A program made the translations under genes and the position numbers. Below the pieces are notes generated by a model, which was not told the DNA's origin, ran no database searches, and saw only the letters and a program-made list of their open reading frames with translations. From Apteryx mantelli (Eukaryota; Chordata; Aves; Apterygiformes; Apterygidae), in contig NC_089982.1 in NCBI RefSeq assembly GCF_036417845.1, positions 61,455,684 to 61,519,683 on the forward strand: a stretch of 64,000 nucleotides of DNA. Direction: 5' to 3'. Positions 50,018-62,100 of the stretch are shown in pieces. Numbering within the stretch: the first letter of the stretch is position 1; each line of letters opens with the position of its first letter.

Positions 50018-52869
50018 GTGAGCGTTCCTGCCCCTCATCTCCGTGCAACTTTTGCTCCTTAAAGTAAACGTTTCATTGCAGGAAAGGAGAGCCGCCGCAG
50101 TTCTCCTGTGGTAGCTGAAATGTCTCCTCCTTGCCTACAGACCTGCATGGGGATACTACTTTCTTGCCTCTCCTTGGAAGAGGAGGAGCCATTTTTTGTA
50201 GTTTGTGACTGTGCTGCCTTGTCTAGGCTTTTGTGTGTTCTCTCAGAGCAAGAGTTAAAACAGTAAACTGCTAATTTGTGTGTGAAATGCATCCAGATTG
50301 TTGGAGAGAGAGAGGTCTGAAGTGGAATTGTAATTGCAGGAAATATTACCAACAATTTTAGCTGGCAAACTAGAAGATTTCCATGGGTTCCAGCACTTTA
50401 AGCAAGCATGGTTGTCTGGGGGGAACAAGTAGATCTAGTTTAGGGTATTCTTGACTAAGAAGATAGCATTGTTTACAAGCAGAGAGATGAATTTCTGGAG
50501 TTCATAGGTTGAATCTTGAAATTGAAGCAGTTTTTGCATATGAAACAGACTTTGCTATTTGATATAATTCATGTGTGTTTTTTCTATTTAGTATAACTGC
50601 TGCTTGGTAAAGTTGCTAAATTTTCATAAGCAAAAGGAATTGCTATAAAAGCATCTTCTCTGTTTGTTTGACAATGTCTTGGGGGCCTGTGAGGCTTATC
50701 TCTGTTTCTTATCTTTTTAATCCCTTTTTTCATTGGAAATATGGAATATTAAGTCATTCAATTTGTGTGGCACAATAGTGTTATTTCTTAACTCTGTGCT
50801 GAAAATTGAGATTAAAGTTAAGCATTGATCCAATATTGGCAGAGCTCATTTGTTAACACTGTGGTCTTTGGACCAGAAGATTGTCGTAACCTAGGATTTG
50901 GTCCAGTGCCCAGGATGGAGATGTAGAAATAAGTTTTCTGAAATCAGAAATATTCTCACATCTGATTATATGGTTCCCATCACTACAGTGACTCCATAAA
51001 GATTGAAAAACATAAATTATGGTCTTGGCTAGTCAGTTAGTACACCTAAATATGTCTTTAACTATGAATGTGAAGAAAATGTAGGCTTCAAAGCAGCAAG
51101 GCACATGTCAGTTGTTTCTTTGAAAATGAGCCTCATAGTCCAATTGCAGTTTTGAAAACTCTCTGTTGAATGTACAGGTCTGAACTAGTATTTTCAAAAC
51201 TCCAGTGGAATATTACCAGCTACAGGAGAAGAACCTCGAGTTTTGACAAGAGACTTTGAATCAAAATTTATATTGAATGGGGAGGAGTGCAGTTTTGAGG
51301 TGTTTGTGCTAAATGGGTATTTTATTTTTTTCCCAGTTGGAGAACTTGGAATGGAGAGCAATACTATTCCTAGATAATAGGAATAATAGAATTTCGAAGT
51401 CATGCATGTGTATTTCACTGAATTCACATCTGTGTCTTGGGCATAATTTTCAGGCTAAGAGCAGATAATTTTTTTTTAACTGTCATTTTTTTATGAAGTA
51501 CTGTTAAGGAATTCAGAATGATCTCAAGACTGTAGACTAAATTAAAACGGGAATGAATACTTTGTTAGTGCTCCCACTGTTACAGAAGCAACAGAGAAGA
51601 TTTTCCTTCTCTTATTGGTACTGCTTAATCTGAGTTTGAAGGTCTTTTTGATCAAATATTGGCTTCACTGATGCATCAAGAAAATTTGGAAGTACTGTAT
51701 GTTTAACAACTAAACAGCAAATATTTTTTCTTTACTTTTTTGTATTTTTTCCACTCTATTATAGACATACATACATATAATCTATGCATATGAAACCTAT
51801 GCTTCTTTATAGCAACTTGATTTTTAAAAACAAATTCACTTTTGCATGTGGGATATTATTATGATGCAGCGCTTGGGATGGAAGTGCTTGAAAAAGTGTT
51901 GTTCAGTTAAGAGCTTTCCACGTCTTTAAATATGACTTGTAAGTTTTGCAAAAGTAGCCTTTATTGACAAGAACTGACCCTTGAAACTGTAGGTTTTTGC
52001 CTTTTTTCCTGACCATATATGACCTAAAGATGCTCTGTTGTCTCTTTTTCAAAAGATCCTTGTGTAACTTGTGTTTTGGCCACTAGTCTTTGGGTCAGTC
52101 AATGCAAATTTTTGTTCTCTTACTTATTAAAGTCCTGGTCAACTTAACTGGCTACAGATTTGTGTCCATATTAGCTATTTTTCTGTTATCACATCTGTAT
52201 TTTTGTGTCCAGACCTCTTCTCATAATGAAGGCTTTTCTTATTATTGGAACTTGAGATGTTCTGGGCACCTGTCCCAGAGTGCCTCAGCAGCAGCTTTTG
52301 TGCCAAGGACTTTTTAAAGATTTTTTTTTTTTTTAAATCCTTTCTCCCCTCTGCTTGGGGTTATGGGTAATAAAATGTAGGCCAGCTTCATTTACAGTGT
52401 TTTGATATGGTAACATTATATTATTGTATGATAACATTAGCACTGTCCTGGACATGGAAGTGCTTAGAATTTTAAAATCAACATGTACCTTCTGAATGAT
52501 ACGGAAAGGAATGGCCTTTGGATTGCATCTGTATAGAATGGAACACCAGGAGTTCAGGAATTTAACAGAGACAGAGGTGTTTTTGGTGTACTACATTACA
52601 TCCGTGGAGCAGGACAGTATGTTACGTCTAATTTTGACTGTTGAAGAAGTGGTTTTAATTATAGTGTGCTATGGCTGGGGACAAGTGTCTGTTCTACAGA
52701 TCCAATTAAGTTTAAGCCAAACTGGGCAGCTAGCAACTGGCAGAAAATTGAGGCTTACTGTGAAGTGCTTTGGCTACAAAATGATTTTTTAGGTGAATGT
52801 ACCTCTTCACAGTGCATCAGTTCAAGTTATATAGTGATTGGTTTCAGGGCTGTAAAGAAAATTCTTTCA

Positions 52870-52990
52870 ATTCACTTAGTAAGGTTTGTGGGGAGAGGTA
52901 ATATCTTTTATTAAACCAGTGGATATAGGTGGAAAACAACAAACGCAAGTCCTTCTTCAGGCCTAAAATTGAATCGGCAGCTAAATACAA
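52870..52990 (+). repeat. Possible ancient interspersed repeat fragment
   Basis: The wording 'ggtaatatcttttattaaac' followed by 'ccttcttcagg' resembles a dispersed amniote repeat seen in many turtle, crocodile and bird sequences. The family name is not certain. Confidence 0.35.
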
Positions 52991-55900
52991 GTTGAGAACA
53001 ATTGTACTATCAATATTATATTTTTTCCTTTAAGACAGCTGAAGGTTGAAGGAAGAAGTTTTAGAAATTCAGCTTCTGCTTTGCTGCAAAGCTTCTCTAC
53101 AATATCAAATACATTATTTTAATGACTATTAGATTTGGAAAATTTCAAATGTGTCTCATTGCCTTGTCAAACTCCAAATTTGTATATTGTCAGTAAAATA
53201 CTAAATCTCAGATATAATTTTCTTTGTTGATCACAAGAAACTCTTTTGATGTAGTTTATAAAACTTTGTCATTATTATGAGTTAAAATAACAGTGGTATA
53301 CTTAATTGTCAGATACACTTAAAATAGCCCTATCAGTTTCTCATAGGCTGACTTAAAAAGCCTTTATAGGCAAAGCCAGGACTGACGCTGAAAGAAGTGG
53401 TGCTCTCTGCTGCTTGTCTCTACCTCTATTCCATCCCCTCTCTGCAAGCATTTGTTTTGCCGCATGGTAAAACTGATGGGTGAACAGATCTGGGTTAAAA
53501 TTTAGGAAAAAATATTGTGTTAATTTTAGCCGGGATCATTTTCTTGCCTGGTTTGTTGTGAGAGCTCACAAATACTTGTGCTGGCATAGCGGAGAGAACA
53601 GCTTCTTTCCATGGCGGTCCTGCCTTAGAGTGTTGAAGGAATTTCAATGTCAATTTGAATGTGTAAGTTTGCAACTGTTATATTTTGAAATAGTTATGCA
53701 GAAACCACACAAAATTCCCTATCTGTATTATCTTTCCTGTTAAATTTTTTTCAATAAAAGAAATAATGCACAATGACCAGTTCAGATATAGATTAGTATG
53801 GTTAGCTATACAGTTTGGTAAACTATGACAAATCTGTAGGAAAAGAAAAGTTATAGTGCAGTGTTCACTTTTGCATAGAGTCCTGTCTTAGTATAAGCAA
53901 TGCTAATTCATAAAATCTGTCAAAAGCACGTTTTATCAGACACTAAAGATGCAAAAGTACAAAAAAGGAACTTTCTGAAATCTTTGAGAAGAGTGATAGA
54001 TTAGTTTCAGTGTATATATTTTAACAAAGCTTTAAGGCAGTGTAAGAAGTGTTTGTGAAATTAAGAGTTTTATAGATTACGATTTGTTGAAAGCTGTGCA
54101 ATTCTTTTTTATCATAGCTGAGATTAACATTCTGCATTTTGATTTTTGCAGGACAAAAGAGGGATGTTCTCTAGTTTTTTGATCAGTCCAGTAGTCTTGC
54201 TGCTTTTCCCATGGTGACACTTTGGCAAAGTATTTTCTGTGAAAGTTTTTTTTGATCCCTTCTCCCCCACCCACCTCCTTTCCAAGGCCTAGCTTGTGAT
54301 TGTCTGGATTAGTTAGCACTCCTAGTGTGCCTTGAAGTCTTCCTTACCTTGTCCTAAGGCATTTTTTTAATTACCTGATACGTATTTGTGCCAGTGTGAA
54401 ATGAGCACTGCCTATCCTTCTTCCCATTGTCTTTCTGTATGTTACTCTGGTTATTAGATGTTGACCTCTTTTTAGTTGGGCTTGTTGTGTTTCTGTCTTT
54501 GGAAGATTATCCTCAGATGTCACTAGAAATAGTTACTGCTAATAATTTATCGTATCATGTACAGATGTTTTCTGGGCATGTTATATGATCTTAAAATTAA
54601 GAAAGGTAGCTTTTTTGCAGGAGTATGCTGGAGGTGTGTGAGAGAAGAAAAGTTGCTCTTTACCCACCCTGATGTTTCTGCAAAAGTTAGGGGCCACTCT
54701 TTGAGATTGCGTACTGAGCTAGACAGACCTTTGTTCCAACCTGCTATGGCTATCCTTATATAGGTATCTTGAAGGGAACTAAAAATATAAAAATTAGAGT
54801 TTTATTTGGGAGAAGAAAAATCTGTGTTTCATATGCTGGGGTTCTTTTGGGTTTTTTTTGAGGGGAAAAATATGTATATGCTTAAATTTAAGAATTATAA
54901 ATAGTTTAGTGGAGGTTATATAGTCTGGTTACAGAAATGATCCACAGTTAATTATTCTAACGCTTTTAAAACCTCCATTAATTGTATTTAACTGCAGACT
55001 GCAGTTTGCAATGTTCTTGAACTATTGCTGGCCACATAAGCCTAAAGCCAAATTTCTAATTTGATTTTGTTCATAGTTTAATCTTTTTAATTAGTTTGAC
55101 TCTTGTAACAATCAAGTTTTTCATTAACTAGGACAGACCACTAGTCAGAATATTAGAAATCTTGTTCTGATTTTTTTTTTTTCCAATGGAGTATTAGCTG
55201 TTTTCTTTGTAAATGTCCCAATTTTATCAATCCTTGGAGAAATGTACCATGTAGGCTCACCCAGTTCCCCCAAATGTTACTTCATTTTCAAACTGATTGA
55301 TGATGAGACTTTGTTTTTGTTTCTGATACTTTTTTTTTGTTGTTGTTGTTATCAGTGCATCTGTAATTAATAGCAATTTCACATGTACAACATCATTCAA
55401 CATGTTTCCTGGCAACAAGAAAGTAAATATATCAGGAAAGAAGCCCCAACTAAAAAAAAAAAAGGGCCAGGGGGAGGGCAGAGATGTTGAATTCGGCATT
55501 ATAACTTATGATTGACCACAGAAATGGCCAGACTAGTTCAGAAGTCCTTATGGAGCCTCATTTATTGCATACTAATCATAATCTTGAAGAATTATTGATT
55601 TTTCTTTTTTTTTTTGTGGGATGAAGACATATTATTCTCAGCTTAAAAGATAGGGAACTGAAGAGCAACTGGGGAAAAAAAAAAGTAAGCTGGCTTCATA
55701 TGCCTGATTTGGCATGTATAAAATGTGACTTTTGAAGTGAATGTGCATTCTGTTTCATTTTGTATATTCAGACCACAAATTCCTGTGATTTTAGTTATAT
55801 TTCTGAGTGCCTACCCCTTCTGTAAACTGGACCCCATCACCTCCGCTTAGGAACCCAGAAAATGAAAAATGTTGTGTGTAAAGTTTGTTACAGGCCATTT

Positions 55901-56189
55901 AACAGTCATTGTATGGAAACTTCGTAATAGGTAAAAGGATAGCATACAAGTCTTCAGGCTTAACTGTTTTAACACATGGCATAAAATATTCCTTTCCTGC
56001 AATATTCTCCTTCAGTTATAGTCTTCCAGCTTCAATAAATGAAAGGTGTGCTTTGGGCAATAAGCTCCTCTACTTAATGCTTGTGATTAACTCCAGAGCA
56101 AGTCCTCTCTGTTAATTGAATGATACAATGGCTTCAAGGTTTTTTTTAAGTGTAATCACTTAGCAAATACCATAGTAACACTATGACTG

Positions 56190-56420
56190 AGGAGGCCAAA
56201 TAGAGGTTTGAAAAGTATGGGATTGTTTACCTTGGAAAAAAGGTGAATAAGAGGTATTATGGTAAAAGCATACAAAATAATGACAGAGATGAGGAATTAG
56301 GGATTTTTGGGTTTGCTGCCTTCTCACAAAGAAAGAGCATTCATTGAGATTGGAAGGTGAAACATAAAAGCTGTTAAATATTTCTCAGGGTCATAGTAGA
56401 AGTTTGTGGCAGTGCAGAGT
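56190..56420 (+). mobile_element. Old CR1/L2-like LINE fragment
   Basis: A decayed frame reads GLFTLEKR, stop, IRGIMVKAYKIM. This corresponds to the [20 protein letters not shown] block of CR1-superfamily reverse transcriptases (compare about 18,940-19,000). It is followed by a degenerate SSHKERAFIEIG region. It is much more diverged than the copy at 15,003, so it is an ancient insertion. Confidence 0.45.
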
Positions 56421-56919
56421 TGAACCAATGTTGTCTTTAGTATAATCATCATGCTTTAATCATATTAATCACTATTACTTTCTATGGGTGTGCCTGTCAG
56501 CATGTAATTTTTATGGTATAACATGGGAGACTTCTTATGTATTCAAATATTTTAATCAAAGTTTGGATATAAAATCCTTGACATATCGCTGCATTTCTAT
56601 GAGGAGTCAATATGCATAAGTTTGCAAAACAGCACAGTTTTAGCTTTGCTCAGAGTCTCATAAACAAAGTGTTAATCTCACAACAGCTCTATGAAGTGAA
56701 AGAAAAATTATCCCTTGGTTTGCAGACAGTAATATGAAGATGATTGATAAAAAGGGAGATGAAACAGTATCTGAGATTACTTTTCTTCCTTGTCTGCATA
56801 ATGCCTGTGTGCATCTTCTGTAACAAAAGTAAAAATCAAAATTTTAAGTTAATAATGGACAAAATATTTAGCAGATCATTAGTTCACAGAATGTATTAGA
56901 GCCATTTTTGTAGTTAAAG

Positions 56920-56952
56920 GACCCAGACTTTCGCCGAGACCCCCGATCTATG
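56920..56952 (+). other. Candidate 33-nt microexon in the PDS5A intron
   Basis: A CpG-containing island of 33 nt in AT-rich intron, preceded by TTTTTGTAGTTAAAG and followed by GTAAGC. In phase 0 it reads DPDFRRDPRSM, which keeps the PDS5A frame open. It is not part of the PDS5A protein I know. It is speculative. Confidence 0.25.
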
Positions 56953-59105
56953 GTAAGCATTCTTCATATATGAAATTCCTCCAGAATGCAATATCTTCTT
57001 AATTGCCATTGTTACCTAGAAATCTAAAACACATGCTTATTACTGGTGTCACTCGAAGCAATGTGTCTTTGCTGGCTCTGCAGCTGCAGTTAACTAATGA
57101 ACTGTATTCCCACTGCTATGCTGACATCAGTATTTGGCTGTTGCAAAGATGTCTAAGTATGATGAAGTACTGTTAAAGGTAAACAAAGATAGGATTTGTC
57201 CAAAGTATGCTCCAGCTCAGGCAAGGTTGAAAATTTTGTGATACCTAGATAGCATGGGATATCCTAAATGTATGTTTTATTTATGTGAGACAGATGACAT
57301 GTACTTACCTGGCAGAGATGTCAGAACTACAGTGTTGGGATCAGTTTTGCAGCCGTGGCAGGGGAGATCCATTCAAATTTACTGTGAAACTCGGTCAGCC
57401 TTTTTAATGTCTTAGTTATTCTCAAGTGAGTGCCCATTTGTTTCTCGTTGTTTGGTAATATTGCCTAACCTTAATTATATTCTGTTGTCTTGGATGAATA
57501 GAGCCTGTTGCCTTTTACTGAAACAGTGATTATTCAGTGTAGTCATCAGCAATTTTAGGCCTTATATTACATTGTTAGAGTTGTATTTTTATTACCTTAT
57601 CATAAAATTATGACATGTATCTCCAGGAGATTTATCAAACTTTATTGAACTGTTGAAGCAGAAAAAGGTTTTGTATTGGCAAAATATAGTCTTAAGCATT
57701 AAAGATAGATTTTATAAATACATAAAATCTATTTACAAATAATTTTGTGACTTGATAAGAACACTTAAGATGGAAGAGGAGGAGGAAAAAAATGAAAAGG
57801 ATTCTGGAGAAATCACGTATTTCTGGAGGAGGGGGGGTTGTTTTGTTTTAATTCTGTGCTGGCTACAGCTCCTGAAAAATGCATATGCTTAGAGAACAAA
57901 GTAGTTAAGCTAGTGGTTAGCAGTATTAACATTTGCTTGTGGTTATTAAAGAATTTCTTTTCCTCTGCGATTGTAGTCTCTCTTATCTTTCTTATGGCTT
58001 TCTATGAAAATAACCTGATTGACCATCAGGCTTTAGATTTGGAAATTTACAGTATCTTTTTTTTTTTTTTTTAATATTGTTTGACTTACTGATCTTTAAA
58101 CCATTTTACCACTGCAACTAACATTAGAGACCATCGAAAGACCAACTTTAAACTTACTATGAAAATATTACTACTGTTGTTGTAAGTGCCCAAGAACTAC
58201 CATCGCTCAAAAACTGAGAGAAAACATGTCTGCGTTTTTCAGTTTACTTCATGTATGTGGTAGTGCTTTGTCTGGACAAATGTTTTGAGCTTGCTCTCCC
58301 GAATGAAAGCAGGCCTTTATCTGATCGTCCAGTCTGCTTAATTTCTTTGTTACCAATCTTCCCTGAAGTTATGTTAGTTCAAAAGTTGTTGGCAATTGGG
58401 CAAAGGTTTCAAAGATACAAGATTCCTCTAATTGATGCTGAATAGACTAGAGACATCCAAATTCTGTCCATGCAATGGAAAATGGACCAGTACTGGAAAT
58501 GTCTCAAAAGACAGCAGCCCATGGGCCAGCTGGAATAAATGGATCAATCAACTAATTCAGGCATGGGTGTTTCAAATGCTCGGGGTATGTGCTGTGCCCT
58601 CGCTGCCCAGCTCCACAGGCAGCAGAGGAGGGCTGGAGCGGAGCATGCGAGAGGGAACTGGGAGCCCTCCTGCAGGAGAGGGTTGGGGAGCAGATCTGTA
58701 GGAAACCAGATGTCATTCATTCTGCTGCTCATGATAAAACTTATTTCAAACAGCTGCAGTAGGGGAGGTAAACACCTTAAAAGAACACAAAAAAGTACAA
58801 TAGAACTTTTTAATACCTTCTTATCCCACAGATTGGTAGAGAGCTGTGCATGGTGTTGGAAAATATTGCAAATTTTGTAATTCAAAATGATGTTTTCTAA
58901 CAACTAAAACTGATACCTATGTTGCTTGATTGTCATAATGAAAATTGCTTATGCAATGTGTTATCATAGAAAGGGTAAAATAAAACTGGAAAAAATGCCG
59001 GAGTAGCTAAAAATATCAAAATATGATCCCCAAGTTCTTCACTTAATGTTTACTATACTTTTTTCCTTCTATAATTTCATTGTTCTGTTTATTTTGGCTG
59101 CTCAG

Positions 59106-59150
59106 AATCCTGATGATGGTGCAGATGCTGAAGCAAAATGTGTGTGGTAG
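59106..59150 (+). other. Candidate alternative terminal exon in the PDS5A intron
   Basis: A long pyrimidine-rich tract ends GGCTGCTCAG at 59,105. In phase 0 the following codons read NPDDGADAEAKCVW and then TAG. An AATAAA lies about 150 nt downstream (59,298-59,303). The composition looks coding-like but the stretch is short, so chance is possible. Confidence 0.22.
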
Positions 59151-62100
59151 AAGTAAACAGTTTCACTTAGGAAATGTTTAATGTAAGAAATGTTTAATAT
59201 AAAGAAAAATTGCAAATTGAGCTTTGATTGGATTGTCTGATGCCCTAGTATGGATATGAAAACAAATTTTTTAAAATAGGTTGTCATCCTTTAAAAAAAT
59301 AAACTGGTTGACTTTCCTTGTGTTACTGTTTTACTGGAAGGAAAATGCTGTAGGATTTTTCACCATAAAATTTTTATTCTACCTTCAGATGGATTTATCA
59401 TTGAGTTGTCAAAGTAGGGTAAAGTCCTGTTACTTTAATATAATTTTGTGTTTTAACTGTGTTCTTCCTCTGTTACTCTTTTGAAAATCTGTGCACATAC
59501 TTAATTTAATTATCCAAAATGGGGTGATGGTCCTCCATAATAAGCTTGTTATTGAAATTTAATCAAACTGTAGTCATAATTTACTGGGGAATTATTTAAA
59601 CTTAAATTTTGAGAAATATAAAAGTTGTTCTTCTCTTGTGATTTGAAAAAGTAAAATCTTCACTTAACTCTCACTGAGTGCCGTGCCTTTCTATGGGCTT
59701 TAGTCCTAATGTTACATCGGTTAGGGTGTAACATTTACAAAAAAAAAAAAATTAGTTTACCTGAAACAGTGAGGAGAATTTTAGAAATGATGCTCCTTTG
59801 TTTGCTCAGTGGCACAACATATTATAGGATGGCTGAAGGGAAATATAATTCTTAAGCTGTTGTAGTAATAACGGTTAAATGAAGTAGATTTTTCTTACTT
59901 TTGATGGTAGAAACAGAATTTGGTATTCTTGGGGAGAGGGGGAAATGGATACCCCATTACCTTTGTTTTTTGCCAGGTAGTTCCTTCTCAGCACTGAATT
60001 GCTACAGGTTTAACATTCATTCACTTAAAAAACAAAACAAAAGGAAACCCAAGAAAACTTTAAAGTTTTTTTGCTGAAAATACATGTTTATTTAAATACC
60101 TTATTCAGTCATCTTTTGTAAATGTAGTTGGCATGTGTCACTATTTCCGCAAAATTTCTAATCCAACTGTTCTCTAAAGCCTCCACTTCTACTATAACTG
60201 GTGAAATTCCGGTAGCAAGAAAAGAAGCACTATTTTTGCTTGTGTGAAATCAGCAAATTAACGTCAAGGAGTTGCATTTGCGAGCTGTTAGTGACATTTT
60301 TTTCTTAGAATATGTATGTAAAATATGAAAGTAAGCATAACTTTGCAGCCTAAGGGAAATTGCAAAGTCTGGAAATTAGATTTCAGCTTTGTTCCAGTTG
60401 GAACTAGTAGTCTAAACTACTTCAAAATCATGAGAATTTTGCTTGTGGGAAGTAGGAGAGTTCACCAAGTACTAAAATTATATCTTTGTAGAATATATGC
60501 TCATTGGTACAACTGGAAGTAGGTCAGTTGAAAATCTAACAAGTTCTTTAAAAATCTCTTTGAACTGATTCTGAAAGCCAAGTTAAAGGCTATGTTTCTA
60601 AATCTCAGCTGGGAAAGTGGGGGTGGCATGTAATGTTTTTCAGAGTTATGCTCTTTCAGTCCTAGCTTTAGTTTCCCTTTAAAAGTTAAAATACCTTCAG
60701 TCACGTTACAAAGTAAAAAGGCTGCCATTAAACTTTTTTTCATTTTGACATCTTTACCTATTGTTCTTAGTTTAGGTTCTTGTGCAAAGTGGACCATTCT
60801 GGTCTGTGTTCCATTTGTTACTCAGATTAAAGCATATTCACCCTAGAATTGCAGCTCTGTGAGCCACTCCGTTTTTGATGCTAAAATTGGTTTCTGATAC
60901 TGATATATATCTCTGAGGATGAAGCCCTGTACTAACAGTTTACCTAGCAGTTAAGCTGGTTTAAGAAAATTCTTCAGGGACTCTCTTAAACTGTCCTTGT
61001 CTCCTGAGAAGTTGTAACATGGAACTATGCCCTAATTCACATTATCTTTAGATTCTTTAGTCATTCCTACTTCAGTCCACGTCAGCTGTGATGAGTTTAA
61101 AAGTTTGTGTACTATTTTATTTAATGCCTTTGCTGTATCAGAATATGTGGAAACGCAAACACCAAAGTCAGAGCTTTGAGCCAGAGAGGTAGCCTTGCTT
61201 GCTTGTGGGCCATCCTCTTCCCACATGCCAACCCAGGTGTGTCTGTGGCTTGTAGGATACTAGACTGTGAAATTGATCCTATTCAAAAACATTTCTTTCT
61301 GTTTTCCAGGTAAGTTTTCTTCTGGATCAGTATGACTTACTGCTCAGTTGCATACTACCCCCTCCTTGCGCTGGCAGAAGCAGTATGACAGTCTTAGGCA
61401 GCAGAACTGTTACTTTCAGTGACAGCTTAATTTAGAAAGCAATGTTCTTTGAGTGTGACCTTAGTAGATCAATTTAAGATACATTAAACTGCACCCTAAG
61501 ATTGGGTTGATGCAGTCCCACCCTCCACTGTGCATCCTGTCTTGTACTGACACTAGCACTTTTACAGCCGTCTAGTGAGCTGGGTCAGGAAGCTGATCTA
61601 TCTGAAGAGTAACCTGGCCAGAAAAAGTGATTATTTTTCAGTAGCCTCACTCACCGATCACATGAGTGCTGGCGTAGGGGAGGGACAGGTCTGACAGATT
61701 TAGATTGATCTTTGTTGCCTTGAAACTGCACCCTAAGAAATTTTGACACCTCCCCCCCTATTTTTTGAGGCAGTATCTATATGCAAATTGAAGCATGTCC
61801 CTTTTTTCAGAGGGCTACTAATTTAAGTGTAGTGAATGATAAACATCCTTTCCATGTCTGTAAAAGAAACTAAGATACGGAGCAAAATGTTTTCTGGCTA
61901 GAAACAGTTGAAATCAATGCCATGTTTATATGCAAATATGTGGTTCGTGCTAGTGCTGGTAATTTAGAGCTAACATGAATGTTGTGGGATCCACAATGAA
62001 TTTCCCAATGTTTTAACCAACGTGCTGCATTAATAGACCTTACCACTGATGCTAATATATGATTATTCCCAAAATAAATGGATTTTGTATTGGAATTCAA

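Noticed and set aside
57149-57178. 30-nt exon-like stretch between AAAG and GTAAAC in the PDS5A intron
   Set aside because: In frame and open, but the acceptor is weak and there is no composition change, so chance is the better explanation.
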